Shown here piece by piece: positions 25,224-36,100 of a stretch of DNA of 64,000 nt; within the stretch, counting starts at the first letter, position 1; each line of letters opens with the position of its first letter. Source of the stretch: Pseudomonas marginalis (GTDB lineage: Bacteria; Pseudomonadota; Gammaproteobacteria; Pseudomonadales; Pseudomonadaceae). Below the pieces are notes generated by a model. The model had not been told where the DNA came from, made no database searches, and worked only from the letters and a program-made list of their open reading frames with translations. The position numbers were made by a program, and so were the translations under genes. The stretch is taken from contig NZ_FNSU01000003.1 in the NCBI RefSeq assembly GCF_900105325.1, positions 4,229,501 through 4,293,500 on the forward strand, in the 5' to 3' direction.

Positions 25224-26933
25224 TCAGCGCTGACCGCTCGCTGCGAGCAATTCCTTCAAGATCGTCGCCGGGTCGGCCCGCTGTTGCTTGCGGTAGTTGC
25301 CGACATGGCGAACGAACAGTGTTGCGCGCGTCACCAGGCTCTTGCCGAGCACGGGCTTGCGATCCAACTCTTCCTTGATCCGTTGAAACTGCGCCTGGAT
25401 CACCGCATCGGTGTAACGCGTGCCGGTGGCCAGGTTGTCGATATAGATCGCCACCGCGCCATCGAGGGCGCTGCGTCCGTTCTCGATAGCCGTGGCAAAC
25501 AGTGCCGCGCTGGCCTCTTCCTTGTTGTCCAGGGCCTGCTGGCGACTCTTCTGCAGGTTGGCCAGGCGGATGTTGTAGTTGCTGATGGTCTCGGCCACCA
25601 GCGCGGCCGACTGAATCAGGTTGCCCGCCGCTTCTTCGCGTTGCTGGGCGATCAGCGAGACATTGCGCTTGAGTTCTTCATTGACCAGCCCCAACTCGGC
25701 CTGCAGCTTGGGGTCGGCGCTGGCGGCGATGATGCTGTCCAGGCGCTTGGTCGGGTCCTGGGCGTCGTCGATGGCGTCGGTCAGCGAGGCCAGGCGGCCT
25801 TCTTTCTGCCACTGCGCAAACAACTCCTTGTAACGCGAGCGCGGCGCCGACAACGCCCCGATTGCCACGCGGAATCCCGTGGTCTCGTTGCTTTGCTCGG
25901 TGCCGTCGGCGGCGAACAGCGGGTATTCGCGGCGCATGCCGGTAAACAGCGTGCCCTCGCCTTCGAGGTAGTTGCCGCCCTTGACCACAAAGCCGCCGTA
26001 GGTGCCCTGGCGACGACCGGCGTGCACCAGCTGGAAGGACTCCTGGACCATTTCCGCGGCGTTGCCGATCACGTCGAACATGCCGATGGGGTTGGGCAGC
26101 TTGGTACCGATAGGCATCAAGCGTGCGGCCTGGCCAGTACCGCCGGCGACCTGGTTGAACACCGCGTAATCACCCAGCGGGCCATCGCTTTCACTGCCTT
26201 CGGTGCGGCGTGGAAACAGGCGCCCTTCCAAGTCCTGGCGACTCACAGCCTGGCCACCGCGTGCGGCGAACTCCCACTCCACTTCAGTGGGCAGGCGCAC
26301 GAAACCCAGGCCGCCGTCTTCCGCCGACGACCCACGACCGCTCACCGGCAGCAAATCGCGGTGGTATTTCATCAGCCAGGCGCTGTACACCGCCGAGAAG
26401 CGCTCAGCCTCAAAGCGCGACAGCTTCACCTTGGGCAAACGCCCGGCCATGCCGGTGGGCGCATCGCACGCCGGTGCCGGTTCGCCACTGGCCAGGGATT
26501 GCGCCTGGGCCATCACCTGGGCGTACTGGCGGGCGGTCACTTCGTACTTGCCGATGAAGTACAGCATGGGCTTGAGCGGGGTCTTGGCGTCGGTCTTCGG
26601 CATCAACGGCGCGATGACTTTGCTCCAGTCTTTCGGCAAGTCCTTGAGGGTGAACTGGCCGTTGATAAAGTCGCGGCGGTAGCCGGAGATAAATGACTGC
26701 TGGTAACCCGCCTCGCCTTCGGCGAAGGGGTAGCCGAGACTGATCTCGCGGTCATCCAAGGTCCCTTGGGCCAGCACGTAGGCATAGCGGAACACCATAG
26801 TGCCTTCGCACGGCAGCGGCAGGCTGACGTCGTCGGGCAACGGCTTGGGGTTGTCGAGCTTGTCGCTCGCTTCATCGGCCATGGCCAGCGAGGCCAGGCT
26901 CAGCGCCACAACGGCGCCCAGTAACTTATACAT
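25224..26933 (-). CDS. tagR: T6SS periplasmic activator TagR (formylglycine-generating-enzyme-like)
   Basis: A 569-residue secreted protein with a signal peptide (about 1-19). A sulfatase-modifying-factor/FGE-like domain (about 120-360) is recognised by RLPTEVEWEFAARGG (213-227), GMFDVIGNAAEM (284-295) and TTGFRVAI (351-358). The remaining 200 residues are helical. TagR is periplasmic in known H1-T6SSs and promotes PpkA activation; it is not known to make formylglycine. Start at 26933 because the signal peptide begins there. It overlaps the end of tagS by eight bases. Confidence 0.9.
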   Translation of the reverse strand: MYKLLGAVVALSLASLAMADEASDKLDNPKPLPDDVSLPLPCEGTMVFRYAYVLAQGTLDDREISLGYPFAEGEAGYQQSFISGYRRDFINGQFTLKDLPKDWSKVIAPLMPKTDAKTPLKPMLYFIGKYEVTARQYAQVMAQAQSLASGEPAPACDAPTGMAGRLPKVKLSRFEAERFSAVYSAWLMKYHRDLLPVSGRGSSAEDGGLGFVRLPTEVEWEFAARGGQAVSRQDLEGRLFPRRTEGSESDGPLGDYAVFNQVAGGTGQAARLMPIGTKLPNPIGMFDVIGNAAEMVQESFQLVHAGRRQGTYGGFVVKGGNYLEGEGTLFTGMRREYPLFAADGTEQSNETTGFRVAIGALSAPRSRYKELFAQWQKEGRLASLTDAIDDAQDPTKRLDSIIAASADPKLQAELGLVNEELKRNVSLIAQQREEAAGNLIQSAALVAETISNYNIRLANLQKSRQQALDNKEEASAALFATAIENGRSALDGAVAIYIDNLATGTRYTDAVIQAQFQRIKEELDRKPVLGKSLVTRATLFVRHVGNYRKQQRADPATILKELLAASGQR

Positions 26934-28110
26934 CTCTGATTCCTTCAGAAGCCTGGATACGCGCCACTCGCCAACCACCACAGGCTGCCGCCACGGCGCT
27001 GACGCCAAGGACTGCAACCAGGGCCAGGCCATAGTGACGCGCCAGCAGGTGGCTGGCGTGTTCGCCCGGCACCTGCACGAATAACTTGTTCAACGCGGCC
27101 TCGGCCAGGCCATACAGCCCAACGCTGAGTAAAGCGGCAAACCCTGCGCTGTACAGCGCCTGCAGCACCACAAACAGCAACAGCGCGCCGGTGGAAAACC
27201 CCAACAGACGCAACACCGACAATTCCCGGCGCTTGCGTGCCACAGCGGCCAACGCCCCGGCGAAGATCGCCGCAAACGCGCCCGCCAAGGCCAGCCCGGC
27301 GATGATCCAGAAGACGATCGACAGGTTGCGGCTCAGCGACTGCACCTGGGCGATCGTCTGTGCCTGGGTCGATACCAACAGATTCTGCCCGGCGAAAAAT
27401 ACCCGCAGCGGCTCCACATCGGCCAGGCTGCGCGCATACAAGCGAAACGCCGGATACACCCGCTGCTCGCTCACACCCACCTCGTCACCGGCCCAACCCA
27501 ACGCCGGTACCGCACGGCCATCGCGGTAATCTTCCGCCGCTTCCAGCAATCTCAAATCGGCAAACAACCCATCCCGGGCGAAGGCTTCCAGCGGCAGCAC
27601 CCCCAGTACCTGCAAGCGCGTGCGCTGGGCTTCTACACGCCCCGCCACTTGCCGCGCAAAGCGGGTCTCCAGCCAATCCCCAGGCCGCGCCGCAAGCTTC
27701 TCGGCAGCGGTGTGGCTCAGCACGATCCGGTCCAGGCCCCTGGGCATCGGCAGGCCGTTCAGCAGCGGATCACCCGCAGCGGTCGGCAGCATTTCCAGGG
27801 TCAGCGTGCCCACCTGCGCCGTCGCCGCAATCTGCCGCGTGCGCGGTAAGGCGAACGCCACATCGCTGCGCTGGCCAAGCTGTTCGACAAATGCGCTGCT
27901 GAATCGACCACCGCCCAGCGGAATAATTTCACGGGTGGCCGGATCGGTCTCCAAACGTTCGGTCAAACTGCTAACCAGTCCAAATTTCAGGCCGAACAAC
28001 ACCAGCAACGGCGCAATCACCGCCACCAGCGCCAACACCGAACAGGCCGACAGCCAGGCATCGTTGCGGTAATCCTGAAAGGCCAGGGACGCCACCAAAG
28101 GGATGCGCAT
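26926..28110 (-). CDS. tagS: T6SS-associated ABC permease TagS
   Basis: A 394-residue FtsX/MacB-like permease: one membrane helix near the N-terminus (about 20-45), a large periplasmic domain (about 50-265), and three C-terminal helices (about 270-375). With the ATPase TagT it forms the inner-membrane part of the TagQRST pathway upstream of PpkA. The start MRIPLVASLAFQDYR at 28110 overlaps the tagT stop in a TGATG junction, implying coupled translation. Confidence 0.9.
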   Translation of the reverse strand: MRIPLVASLAFQDYRNDAWLSACSVLALVAVIAPLLVLFGLKFGLVSSLTERLETDPATREIIPLGGGRFSSAFVEQLGQRSDVAFALPRTRQIAATAQVGTLTLEMLPTAAGDPLLNGLPMPRGLDRIVLSHTAAEKLAARPGDWLETRFARQVAGRVEAQRTRLQVLGVLPLEAFARDGLFADLRLLEAAEDYRDGRAVPALGWAGDEVGVSEQRVYPAFRLYARSLADVEPLRVFFAGQNLLVSTQAQTIAQVQSLSRNLSIVFWIIAGLALAGAFAAIFAGALAAVARKRRELSVLRLLGFSTGALLLFVVLQALYSAGFAALLSVGLYGLAEAALNKLFVQVPGEHASHLLARHYGLALVAVLGVSAVAAACGGWRVARIQASEGIRDV

Positions 28111-28814
28111 CAGCACGCCTCCCCAAGGGTCGCGGTGACGCCGCCATCGGTATCGCGACGGCAACTGATGCGCCGCACCTGCAAGCCACTGGCACGGGCC
28201 AAGGGTTCGTCATGGGTGGCGATCACACAGGCGGCGCGGTGCTCGCGGGCCTGGGCCAGCAGGGCCTGCATTACGCGCTCGGCATTCAGCGGGTCAAGGG
28301 ACGCCGTCGGTTCATCGGCCAGCACCAGTTGCGGTGCATGGGCCAGGGCGCGGGCGCAGCTCACACGCTGGCGCTGGCCCACCGACAACGCAGCCGGCTT
28401 CTTGGCCAACTGGTCGCTGATCTCCAGCTGTTCCGCCAGGCGCGTCACGCTGCCATCGTCTTTCAACCCCAGCAGTTGCCGGGACAGCGCGATATTGCTG
28501 CGCACATCCAGAAAGCCCAGCAGCCCGCCGGTTTGCAGCACATAGCCCAAGTGCTGGCTGCGCAGCCCGGCCAGGGTGGATTGCTGATCGGCGCGCCACA
28601 GTCCACCAATGTCCTGCCGGTTGAATTCGAACCGGCCCACCTGATCCGGCGCCAGTACCAGCGCCAACAGATCCAGCAAGGTGCTCTTGCCGCACCCGCT
28701 CGGCCCGACAATTGCCAATTGCTCGCCGGCACGCAGGTGCAGCGCCGGGATCACCAGGCTGTAACGCTGGCTGCCGACACCCCGGCTTTTGTGCACCGCG
28801 CTCAAGTTCAGCAT
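28110..28814 (-). CDS. tagT: T6SS-associated ABC ATPase TagT
   Basis: A 234-residue ABC ATPase with Walker A GPSGCGKST (37-45), an ABC signature reading LSVGQRQR (143-150) and Walker B QLVLADEPTASLD (162-174). It pairs with TagS. The second glycine of the canonical LSGGQ is valine here, a variation seen in other LolD/MacB-type ATPases and not a loss of function by itself. Its start shares a base with the ppkA stop. Confidence 0.92.
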   Translation of the reverse strand: MLNLSAVHKSRGVGSQRYSLVIPALHLRAGEQLAIVGPSGCGKSTLLDLLALVLAPDQVGRFEFNRQDIGGLWRADQQSTLAGLRSQHLGYVLQTGGLLGFLDVRSNIALSRQLLGLKDDGSVTRLAEQLEISDQLAKKPAALSVGQRQRVSCARALAHAPQLVLADEPTASLDPLNAERVMQALLAQAREHRAACVIATHDEPLARASGLQVRRISCRRDTDGGVTATLGEAC

Positions 28815-31800
28815 TACGGCAGTGTCGACAACGGCACGCGGTACAACGCATCACCCGGTTCGGCATCGCCGAAACGGACCCAGTTGGCCAGGTCATTGTG
28901 GAAGGTTTCGTAGAGGCGGATTTTCGAATCCAGCTCGTCGATAAAGTCTTCCTGCTCGGCCACGCTCAACGACAACCACAGGTCCTGGGTCATGTTCAGC
29001 GACTTGCTGCGGTACGGCAGGCCTTCCAGGTATTCGCCGAGAATGCCGCCGTCGGCCAGGTTGCCGCCCTTGCGCAGGGCTTGGGGGTCGCGGCTCATAT
29101 AGGCCGAGGCGCTGGCGATTTCCTGGAAGAAATCCTTGGGCGAGGTCTGGGTCTTGCGCGCCGCATCGACGATCAGTTTCAGCGACTGTTGCAGGTCGTT
29201 GAGCTGCAATTTGGTCAGCATCACGCACACCTGGAACGCCGGCAGCGCGGGATTGGTCAGGTCGCGGTCGGCGGTCCAGGCACTGACCAGTTGCGGCGCC
29301 TGGCTGGCGTTCCGGCGACCGAGGAAGTCCATGTGCATGGCATAGCCGACCGCGGCAGATTTGTCCGCCAGGCTCGGCGCGGCACTCAGCAGCGGCACCG
29401 CTTGCGGCGTATTGCTGCGCACCTGGTGCACGAGGTTGGCGAACACGCTGCCGATCTCGTCGACACGCTCGCCCAGCTTGCGCACATCGCCACCCGGCAC
29501 CGGCGTGTACAGGTCGCCGATCTGCGGGTTGGCGTCGGCGGTGAGGGTGCGGTATTGGCTCTCGGCGCCGGCGTGGGTTTTCTTGCCGGCGTCGGTGCGC
29601 AGGTGCAGCGCGTAGATCTTGATCTGCTTGCCCAGTGCGGCCTGGCGCACTTCGGCTTCGTTCATCTGGGTGGCGGCAAACGGGTCGTTCTTGCGCAGCG
29701 CGCCCGCATCGGTGACCAGCAGGATGATCCGACCGCCGTAGCCGGACCAGTCCATGCCGTCCACGGCCTGCATCACCCCGGCAAACGCGTCCTCGTTGAA
29801 GGAGTGGCTGGACACGGTGGACGCCTTGACCTGGCGCGCCATGTCGAGGAAGCGTTGCGGGTCGCGGCCCTGGTCGAGGCTGATCAGGGTCTTGGCCACG
29901 TATTCCAGGCCTGGGGTTTTCTTGATGCTGCTCCGGAAACCGACCATGCCGAAGCTGACACTGTCCAGCTCGCCACGCTCGGCGATACGGGTTTGCAGCT
30001 CGTGCACCACATCGCGGATCTGGTCGATGTAGGGCTGCATGGAAACCGTGGTGTCCACCACCAGCACCACGGCAGTGCGGAAGGCGTCGGCATTGGCGTT
30101 GATCACCGGGGTCGATGGCTTGGCCGTCGCGTTACTGCCTGGGTCGATGGAGGCGACGTTAAGCAACTGCACCGGCTGGCCGTTTTCGTCGAAGCTCTCC
30201 TTGGCGTCGAAGATCGGCAACAGGTAGAACTGGTTCTGCGGCACCGCGCTGGCGGCCGGCTCCAGGGCCAGGACCTGGCCGTTGTCGTCGCTGTTCTTCT
30301 GCGCCTTGGCCAGCACGCCTTTGGCGGCGGCTGGATCGGCGAGCAACTTTTCCACTTCGCCGGATTGGCGCAGGAACATCACCGGCGCCCGGCCGGAGCG
30401 TTCGGTGAACTTGAGCACGAGGCTTTGCTTCCAGTCGCTGACCTGGGCGGCCGGCAACCAGCCGTCGCTGCGGCCATCGGTGGCGGCACCGACGCGCACC
30501 CACGGGCTGCCGTCGACGTCTTTGCGCTGGTACACATAAAGCACGGAGAACGCCGGCAGGGCCTTGCCAGGCGCGCTGCCGGCGTCATCCGACAGCTTGG
30601 CGCCGGGCTTGCTGAGCACGCGCTGGAACAAAGTCTTCTTACCGGCCATCAACAACGGCCGTTGGCCGCCGTCCACTTCGGCGGACGCAGTGGGCGTTGC
30701 CGGGGGCACGTCGGCGACCGCCGCTGGAGGCTTGGCCTGAGGCACGACGGCAGCCGGCGGCTTGGCCGGCTCATCACTGCCGCTCAACCACCAGTAACTG
30801 CCGCCACCAATGGCCAATGCGACGGCCACCGCCACGGCGGCCAGTGCCAGCACCGGCCCACGACGCTGCTCGGACACGGCGTTATGCTGGGTCGGCGTCA
30901 CCACCGGCTGGCGCACCGGTTGCGGCTGGGGTCTGTCGGTCGGGATGTCGATGGTGACCGGGGTCATGCCCGCCAGATCAAAACTCAGCGGGATCGGCAA
31001 CGGCCGCACCAGCGTGGCCTCCGGCGACTCCGCAGGCAGGTTATCCAGCGCCTGCAGCAACGCCGCCGCATCCGGGAAACGCTCCGCCGGGTCCTTGGCC
31101 AACAGCTTGCGCAGCACGCCCTGATACCGCCCGTGGTGCACCGGCAATTCCGGCAAGGGTTCGGTCAGGTGCGCCAGCGCGGTGGACAGCGCGTCGTTGC
31201 CGTTGTACGGCAGCTTGCCGACGAGGATTTCATACAGCACCACGCCCAGCGCGTAGAGGTCGGCACGGCCATCGATCTCCTGGCCCCGCGCCTGCTCCGG
31301 GCTCATGTAGCTCGGCGTGCCCACGGCAAAGCCGGCCTGGGTGAATTGGGTGCGGTCGTCCAGGGACTTGGCAATGCCAAAGTCCGACAGCACCGCCGTG
31401 CCATCGGCGCGGAACAGGATGTTTGCCGGCTTGACGTCGCGGTGCACCAGCCCCTGGGCATGGGCATAGCCCAGCGCCGAGGCGATCTGGCGGATCAGCG
31501 TAATGCCCTGCTCCGGCGTCAGGCCGGCGGCGATGCGCTCCTTGAGCGTGCCGTTGGGCAGGTATTCCATGGCCATGTAGTACAGCTCACCGACATTGCC
31601 GATGTCATGGATGGTCACCGTGTGCGGGTGGGACAGCCGCGCCAGGGTCTTGCCCTCGCGCAGGAAACGTTCGCAGAAGCTCGGGTCGGCCGCCAGCGCC
31701 GCCGCCATCACCTTCAGCGCCACCTTGCGCTCCAGGGAGCGCTGGGTCGCCAGGTACACGCTGGCCATGGCGCCTTCGCCGATCTCGCCGTCGATGTCAT

Positions 31801-31822
31801 AGCCCGGAATCACAATGTTCAT
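28814..31822 (-). CDS. ppkA: T6SS serine/threonine kinase PpkA
   Basis: A 1002-residue transmembrane kinase. Cytoplasmic Hanks-type kinase domain (about 8-265) with glycine loop GEGAMA (15-20), lysine K37, catalytic HRDVKPAN (127-134) and DFG (147-149), so it should be active. A Pro-rich linker and one membrane helix (about 323-346) follow, then a large periplasmic part with a von Willebrand A domain (about 580-790, metal site DTTVS at 590-594). In the H1 system it phosphorylates Fha to start assembly when TagQRST signals. It overlaps pppA by four bases. Confidence 0.95.
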   Translation of the reverse strand: MNIVIPGYDIDGEIGEGAMASVYLATQRSLERKVALKVMAAALAADPSFCERFLREGKTLARLSHPHTVTIHDIGNVGELYYMAMEYLPNGTLKERIAAGLTPEQGITLIRQIASALGYAHAQGLVHRDVKPANILFRADGTAVLSDFGIAKSLDDRTQFTQAGFAVGTPSYMSPEQARGQEIDGRADLYALGVVLYEILVGKLPYNGNDALSTALAHLTEPLPELPVHHGRYQGVLRKLLAKDPAERFPDAAALLQALDNLPAESPEATLVRPLPIPLSFDLAGMTPVTIDIPTDRPQPQPVRQPVVTPTQHNAVSEQRRGPVLALAAVAVAVALAIGGGSYWWLSGSDEPAKPPAAVVPQAKPPAAVADVPPATPTASAEVDGGQRPLLMAGKKTLFQRVLSKPGAKLSDDAGSAPGKALPAFSVLYVYQRKDVDGSPWVRVGAATDGRSDGWLPAAQVSDWKQSLVLKFTERSGRAPVMFLRQSGEVEKLLADPAAAKGVLAKAQKNSDDNGQVLALEPAASAVPQNQFYLLPIFDAKESFDENGQPVQLLNVASIDPGSNATAKPSTPVINANADAFRTAVVLVVDTTVSMQPYIDQIRDVVHELQTRIAERGELDSVSFGMVGFRSSIKKTPGLEYVAKTLISLDQGRDPQRFLDMARQVKASTVSSHSFNEDAFAGVMQAVDGMDWSGYGGRIILLVTDAGALRKNDPFAATQMNEAEVRQAALGKQIKIYALHLRTDAGKKTHAGAESQYRTLTADANPQIGDLYTPVPGGDVRKLGERVDEIGSVFANLVHQVRSNTPQAVPLLSAAPSLADKSAAVGYAMHMDFLGRRNASQAPQLVSAWTADRDLTNPALPAFQVCVMLTKLQLNDLQQSLKLIVDAARKTQTSPKDFFQEIASASAYMSRDPQALRKGGNLADGGILGEYLEGLPYRSKSLNMTQDLWLSLSVAEQEDFIDELDSKIRLYETFHNDLANWVRFGDAEPGDALYRVPLSTLP

Positions 31823-32538
31823 GCCGATACCTTCACGACGATGGCGGTGATGTTGTCCGGCGCGCCACGGTTGAGCCCCAGGTGCACCAGGCTGCGCACG
31901 ATTTCATCCGGCGCGTCGTGGCTGAGCACTTCGCGGATCTCATGGTCGTCGACGGTCTTGTTCAGGCCATCGCTGCACAGCAGGTAGCTGTCGCCGGGGG
32001 CGATCAGCAGGTCGACCACCGCCAGTTCCAGCTGGGCTTCCACGCCAATGGCGCGGGTGACGATGTTGGCGCGCGGGTGCACGCGGGCATCGGCTTCGCT
32101 GAGCAGGCCGCTGTCCTGCAGGTCCTGGACGTAGCTGTGGTCGCGGGAGATGCCTTCGAGCACGCCGTCGCGCAGGCGGTACAGGCGGCTGTCGCCGGCC
32201 CACAGGCACACACCGCGCAAACCGCGCGCGGCGAGCACCACCACCGTGCTGCCCATCATGGTCACGCCACGGTTGGCGGTTTCTTCACGCACGGCGGCGT
32301 TGATGCGGGTCAGGTCATTGCGCAGGGCTGCCGAGTACTCGTCGAGGGAACGGCCCATCGGCACGCTGCGCAGGCTGTCGACGATCAGGCTGCTGACATA
32401 ATCCCCCGCCGCGTGCCCGCCCATGCCGTCGGCCACCACCCACAGGCGGTTTTCCGGCAGGTCCAGGCACGCGTCTTCGTTGACCTGGCGAACCATGCCC
32501 ACATGGCTTTTGCTCGCGGATTTGTACGTCGACCCCAT
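31819..32538 (-). CDS. pppA: T6SS serine/threonine phosphatase PppA
   Basis: A 239-residue PP2C-type phosphatase. The metal-binding aspartates are in VNEDACL and WVVADGMGGHAAGD near the N-terminus and in LCSDGLNKTV and GAPDNITAIVV near the C-terminus. It removes the phosphate PpkA places on Fha, switching secretion off. It lies between tagF (adjacent, no gap) and ppkA (four-base overlap), a tightly coupled control block. Confidence 0.95.
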   Translation of the reverse strand: MGSTYKSASKSHVGMVRQVNEDACLDLPENRLWVVADGMGGHAAGDYVSSLIVDSLRSVPMGRSLDEYSAALRNDLTRINAAVREETANRGVTMMGSTVVVLAARGLRGVCLWAGDSRLYRLRDGVLEGISRDHSYVQDLQDSGLLSEADARVHPRANIVTRAIGVEAQLELAVVDLLIAPGDSYLLCSDGLNKTVDDHEIREVLSHDAPDEIVRSLVHLGLNRGAPDNITAIVVKVSA

Positions 32539-33192
32539 CTACACCACACCTTCTTGTCCGAGCAGAAACTGCGCAAAATCGCCGGCGGCAGGCAGGCCCT
32601 GACACCGCAATAAACCAGGGGAAATCGTCTGCGAACCACGCCCCCACCACAGGCTCGCACCGTCGCAGGCCTGTTCGGCGAGCGCGGTCATGCGCTGGTG
32701 CGGCACGCTGGCCGCCACGCGCTGCAGGCCGGCGAAACGGCTGTCCACCGCACGCGGCTCGGTCGCCGGTAAGCCCAGGTCATCGAGGCCAGCGTTGAAG
32801 CGTTCAAACGTGGCGCCGGCATCCAGGGTGCTGAGCAACAGCTCTTCGGCCTGCTCAAACCAGCTGTCCGGCCCGCCCACCAGGGACGCCGGGTTGATGT
32901 CGTGATCGAGCAAGGTGACCACCGCCAACGGGAAATAGCGCCCGACCCGGTCAATGCTCGGCATCACCACGCCCGCCGCCGCGTCCGGCCCGCACACGCC
33001 GGGCGCCAGCACAAAGCGCCATAGAGGGCTGACCAGGTACGCATTGAGCCAGTCGGCGCCGAGGCTGTTCTGGCTGGCGAGCAACCCCGCCGCCAGCCAG
33101 CTGTCCCACGGGCCGATAAAGCTCTGGGGCAAGGCACGGCTGACGAAGTCTCCGCGACTGGCCAGCTTGCCGTAGAAACCCAGCGTCGTCAT
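32539..33192 (-). CDS. tagF: T6SS-associated protein TagF
   Basis: A 217-residue protein with the TagF/ImpM domain (DUF2094), starting MTTLGFYGKLASRGDFVSR, the family N-terminus; the open frame continues 89 codons upstream inside tssM but those are shadow sequence. TagF binds Fha and represses H1-T6SS activity independently of phosphorylation. In some bacteria it is fused to PppA; here the two are separate but adjacent. The ATGA overlap with the tssM stop fixes the start. Confidence 0.92.
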   Translation of the reverse strand: MTTLGFYGKLASRGDFVSRALPQSFIGPWDSWLAAGLLASQNSLGADWLNAYLVSPLWRFVLAPGVCGPDAAAGVVMPSIDRVGRYFPLAVVTLLDHDINPASLVGGPDSWFEQAEELLLSTLDAGATFERFNAGLDDLGLPATEPRAVDSRFAGLQRVAASVPHQRMTALAEQACDGASLWWGRGSQTISPGLLRCQGLPAAGDFAQFLLGQEGVV

Positions 33193-36100
33193 AGCCGCTC
33201 CGGCAGGCTGAAGCCACTGAGCACACGGCTCTTGAACGGGTTGAAGGCGCTGTTGGCACGCAACTCGTAGGCGATGCTGGCACCGTCGACCCGCAGGCGC
33301 AGGTTGAAGCGGTCCGGCGAGTTGCCGGCGGTGAGGTCCGATTGCTCCAGCAGGCGGAACCAGGCCCACGGCCCGTCGAGGGTCACGCCCGAGCGACCAC
33401 TGGCCGACGGCGGCATGATCGAGATACGCACCACGCCAATGCTGCCGGGGTTCGGCCATTGCATCGCCACCGGGCGGCTGGGGCCGTGGTCGTAGCTCAA
33501 TTGCTGGCCGTCGAGGTCGAGCAGGAACTGGGTGATCGTCGGGTCCATCGACACCGGTTTGAGTTCAAAACGCACGATCGGTTGGGTGCCACCGGAGCGG
33601 AAAAACGCATCGCGGATCGTCGCCGCGCGCTGGAAGGTTTGCAGCACGCCCGGCGCAATCCCGAGTTTCTGTGCCGCGCCCGGCTGCCAGCGCCAGGTCT
33701 GTGCCGAGGTGTCCACGTACGGCTGCAGGTATTTGCGGAAGTAGTTGTCCATCACCCCGCCCACGCCGAAGAACTGGCCGAAGTCATCCAGGGTCACATC
33801 CCGCGCACTGCCCGGCGACATCGGGTAACGACCGGCCAGGGACTGGCGGTACACGTTGACCACTTCGCTGACCCACGCCGCGTTCAGTTGGTTACGCACC
33901 CCGCCCATCATGCTGTTGGTGGTGGAGTTGACCACCGACTTGACCATGCCCTGCACCAGCGGCGGTTGGCGCTCGGCGTTCAGGCTGACCCGTGTGGCTG
34001 CAGCCGCCGCCTGGTTCTTCGCCTCGCCAAGCAAGGCATCGCCGCTGGCCCCGACCATGGCGCTGACCTGCACATACAGCGCGTTCATGTCCGACAACAG
34101 GCCGTCGATGGCCGCCGGTTCGCCTTCGTTCTTGCTGACGATACTGTTGAGTTCGGCAAAGTGCGCGGTCACCGGATCATCCGCTGCAGCCGGCGCATTG
34201 GCCGTCGGTTGCTCCTGGCCGAGCAGGCTGCCGAGGCGCTCCTTGAGCTTGTCGACGCCACCTTCCACCGGCACGCCTTTAGCGGCCAATTGGCGCTCTT
34301 CGGCTTGCAGATCGGTTTCCTTGGCCACGGCCACCAGCAGTTTTTTCAGCGGCGAACTCGGCCCGGAAATCACCCGCAGCACATCGGCTGCCTGGGCCAC
34401 GCTGGTGATGGGCACAAAGTCGATATCGGCGAGCAACGCATCCCATTGGCGCTGATAGTCCTGGAAATACAGGCGACGCACATCGGCGGCCAGGCTGACC
34501 ACGTTCTGCTGATCGGCCTGCTCATGGCCCAGCACCCATTGCTCTTCAGCCAGGGTGCCGGTCTGGTTCAGGCTGCTGAGCAAAAACGCCTGGCGATAGC
34601 CCTTGGCGGTGAAAAAGCCACTCAACGGCTCGCCCAGCGGCTTGCCGCTTTTACGGCTGAACACCAGCGCGGCATCGCGGCCAGCGGCTTCGTTGATACG
34701 GAAGTCCGGGATACCTTCAGGCAGTTTCTGGCGTTTGACCCGGTCGTAGACGCGCTGGGCCACCGGCAGCTGTTGCAACTGGCGACGCAGATCGTCGATC
34801 AAGCGCGGGTCAAGGCGCGCATTCGGCGGATGGCGCTCGAACAGCGCCTGCAAGTGCCCGGTCAACGCCTGGCGCTGATCGGCCGGCAGATCGCGCGGCA
34901 GGTTGCGGTCCCAGTCGAGGGCGATCCAGGCCTTGATGAAGTCCGGATCGTAATGCTCGCTGTCGGCGAGCATCAGGTAGGCCTTGAGGCCTTCGTAGAG
35001 GAAGTCGGAGTTGCCGCCGCCGTGCAGTTGCTCCTCGATGCGCGTCACCAGGCGCGGCGCGAACACGGCGATCAACAGCTTGCGATAGACGCTGGCGGAC
35101 TCGGCTTCGAGCATATCGCCCTGATACAGCCCCAGGCCTTCGGACCAGCTCGGCGAATTCCCCGCGAGGTTCTTCACCGCATTGAGCAGCGGCAGCACCG
35201 CGAGCACTTCACGCTGCGCCGGGCTGAGGTTCTGGACGGTCTGGCCCAGTGGCGCGACCCTTTGGTCGACCTGGGCGATATACGCCTGGTTGGCGCGATA
35301 ACTCACCCACCACAGGCTGCTGACCACGATCACCAAGGCCACGGTGGCCGCGAGTACACCGCGTGCGATCCACGTGCGCCGACGCTCGACTTTCGGGTTA
35401 ACGCCCACCAGTCCTCGTTCGGCAAAGGCCACGGCGGTGAAGAGTTTTTCGATGAAGTAACTGCGCCCGGTGCCGCTCTGGCGCGCCAGGTGCTGGCGGT
35501 CCAGGTTCATGCTCTGGGCCATGGCGCCGATCAGGCGATCGATCGGGCTGCCTTCCTGGGTGCCGCTGGTGAAGTACACGCCGCGCAGCAACACGCGCTC
35601 TTCAAAGGCATTGGGCTTGAACACGCCTTCGAGGAAGCTTTGCAGGCAGTCCTTCAATGCGCCGAACTGCTGCGGAAAACCGTAGATCAGGTCGCGCCGC
35701 GCCGGGTCGCGCTCCTGTTGCAGGCGCTCCACCAGGCGTTCGTTGAGGCGCTGCTCGAGGCCGGCGAATTCGCTTTGCAGGTGCGCCAGGGGGCTGTCGC
35801 TGTTCTTGCCGTCGTCCAAGGCAAAGGTCATGCCCCAGACCTGGGCGCGTTCTTCCTTGCTCAGGTTGTCGAAGAACTCCATGAAGCCCGGCACCAGGTC
35901 GAGCTTGGTCAGCATCAGGTAGATCGGGAAACGCACGCCCAATTGGGTGTACAGCTCCTGGATACGCAGGCGGATCGCCGCCGCGTGGGCCGCGCGTTCG
36001 GCATCGGTGCCCAGCAGCAGGTCCGACAGGCTGATGGCGATAAAGGCGCCATCGATCGGGCGGCGCGAGCGCTGCTTTTTCAGCAGGTCGAGAAAGCCCA

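Noticed and set aside
24189..26696. 835-codon open frame opposite tagQ and tagR
   Set aside because: Covers the ends of two real minus-strand genes and the gap between them; no recognisable domain.
28531..28560. Loss of function in TagT from LSVGQ in place of LSGGQ
   Set aside because: This substitution is tolerated in related ATPases and Walker A and B motifs are intact.
28712..31987. 1091-codon open frame on the plus strand opposite ppkA
   Set aside because: Antisense shadow; the minus-strand kinase and VWA motifs are clear and the plus translation has biased composition.
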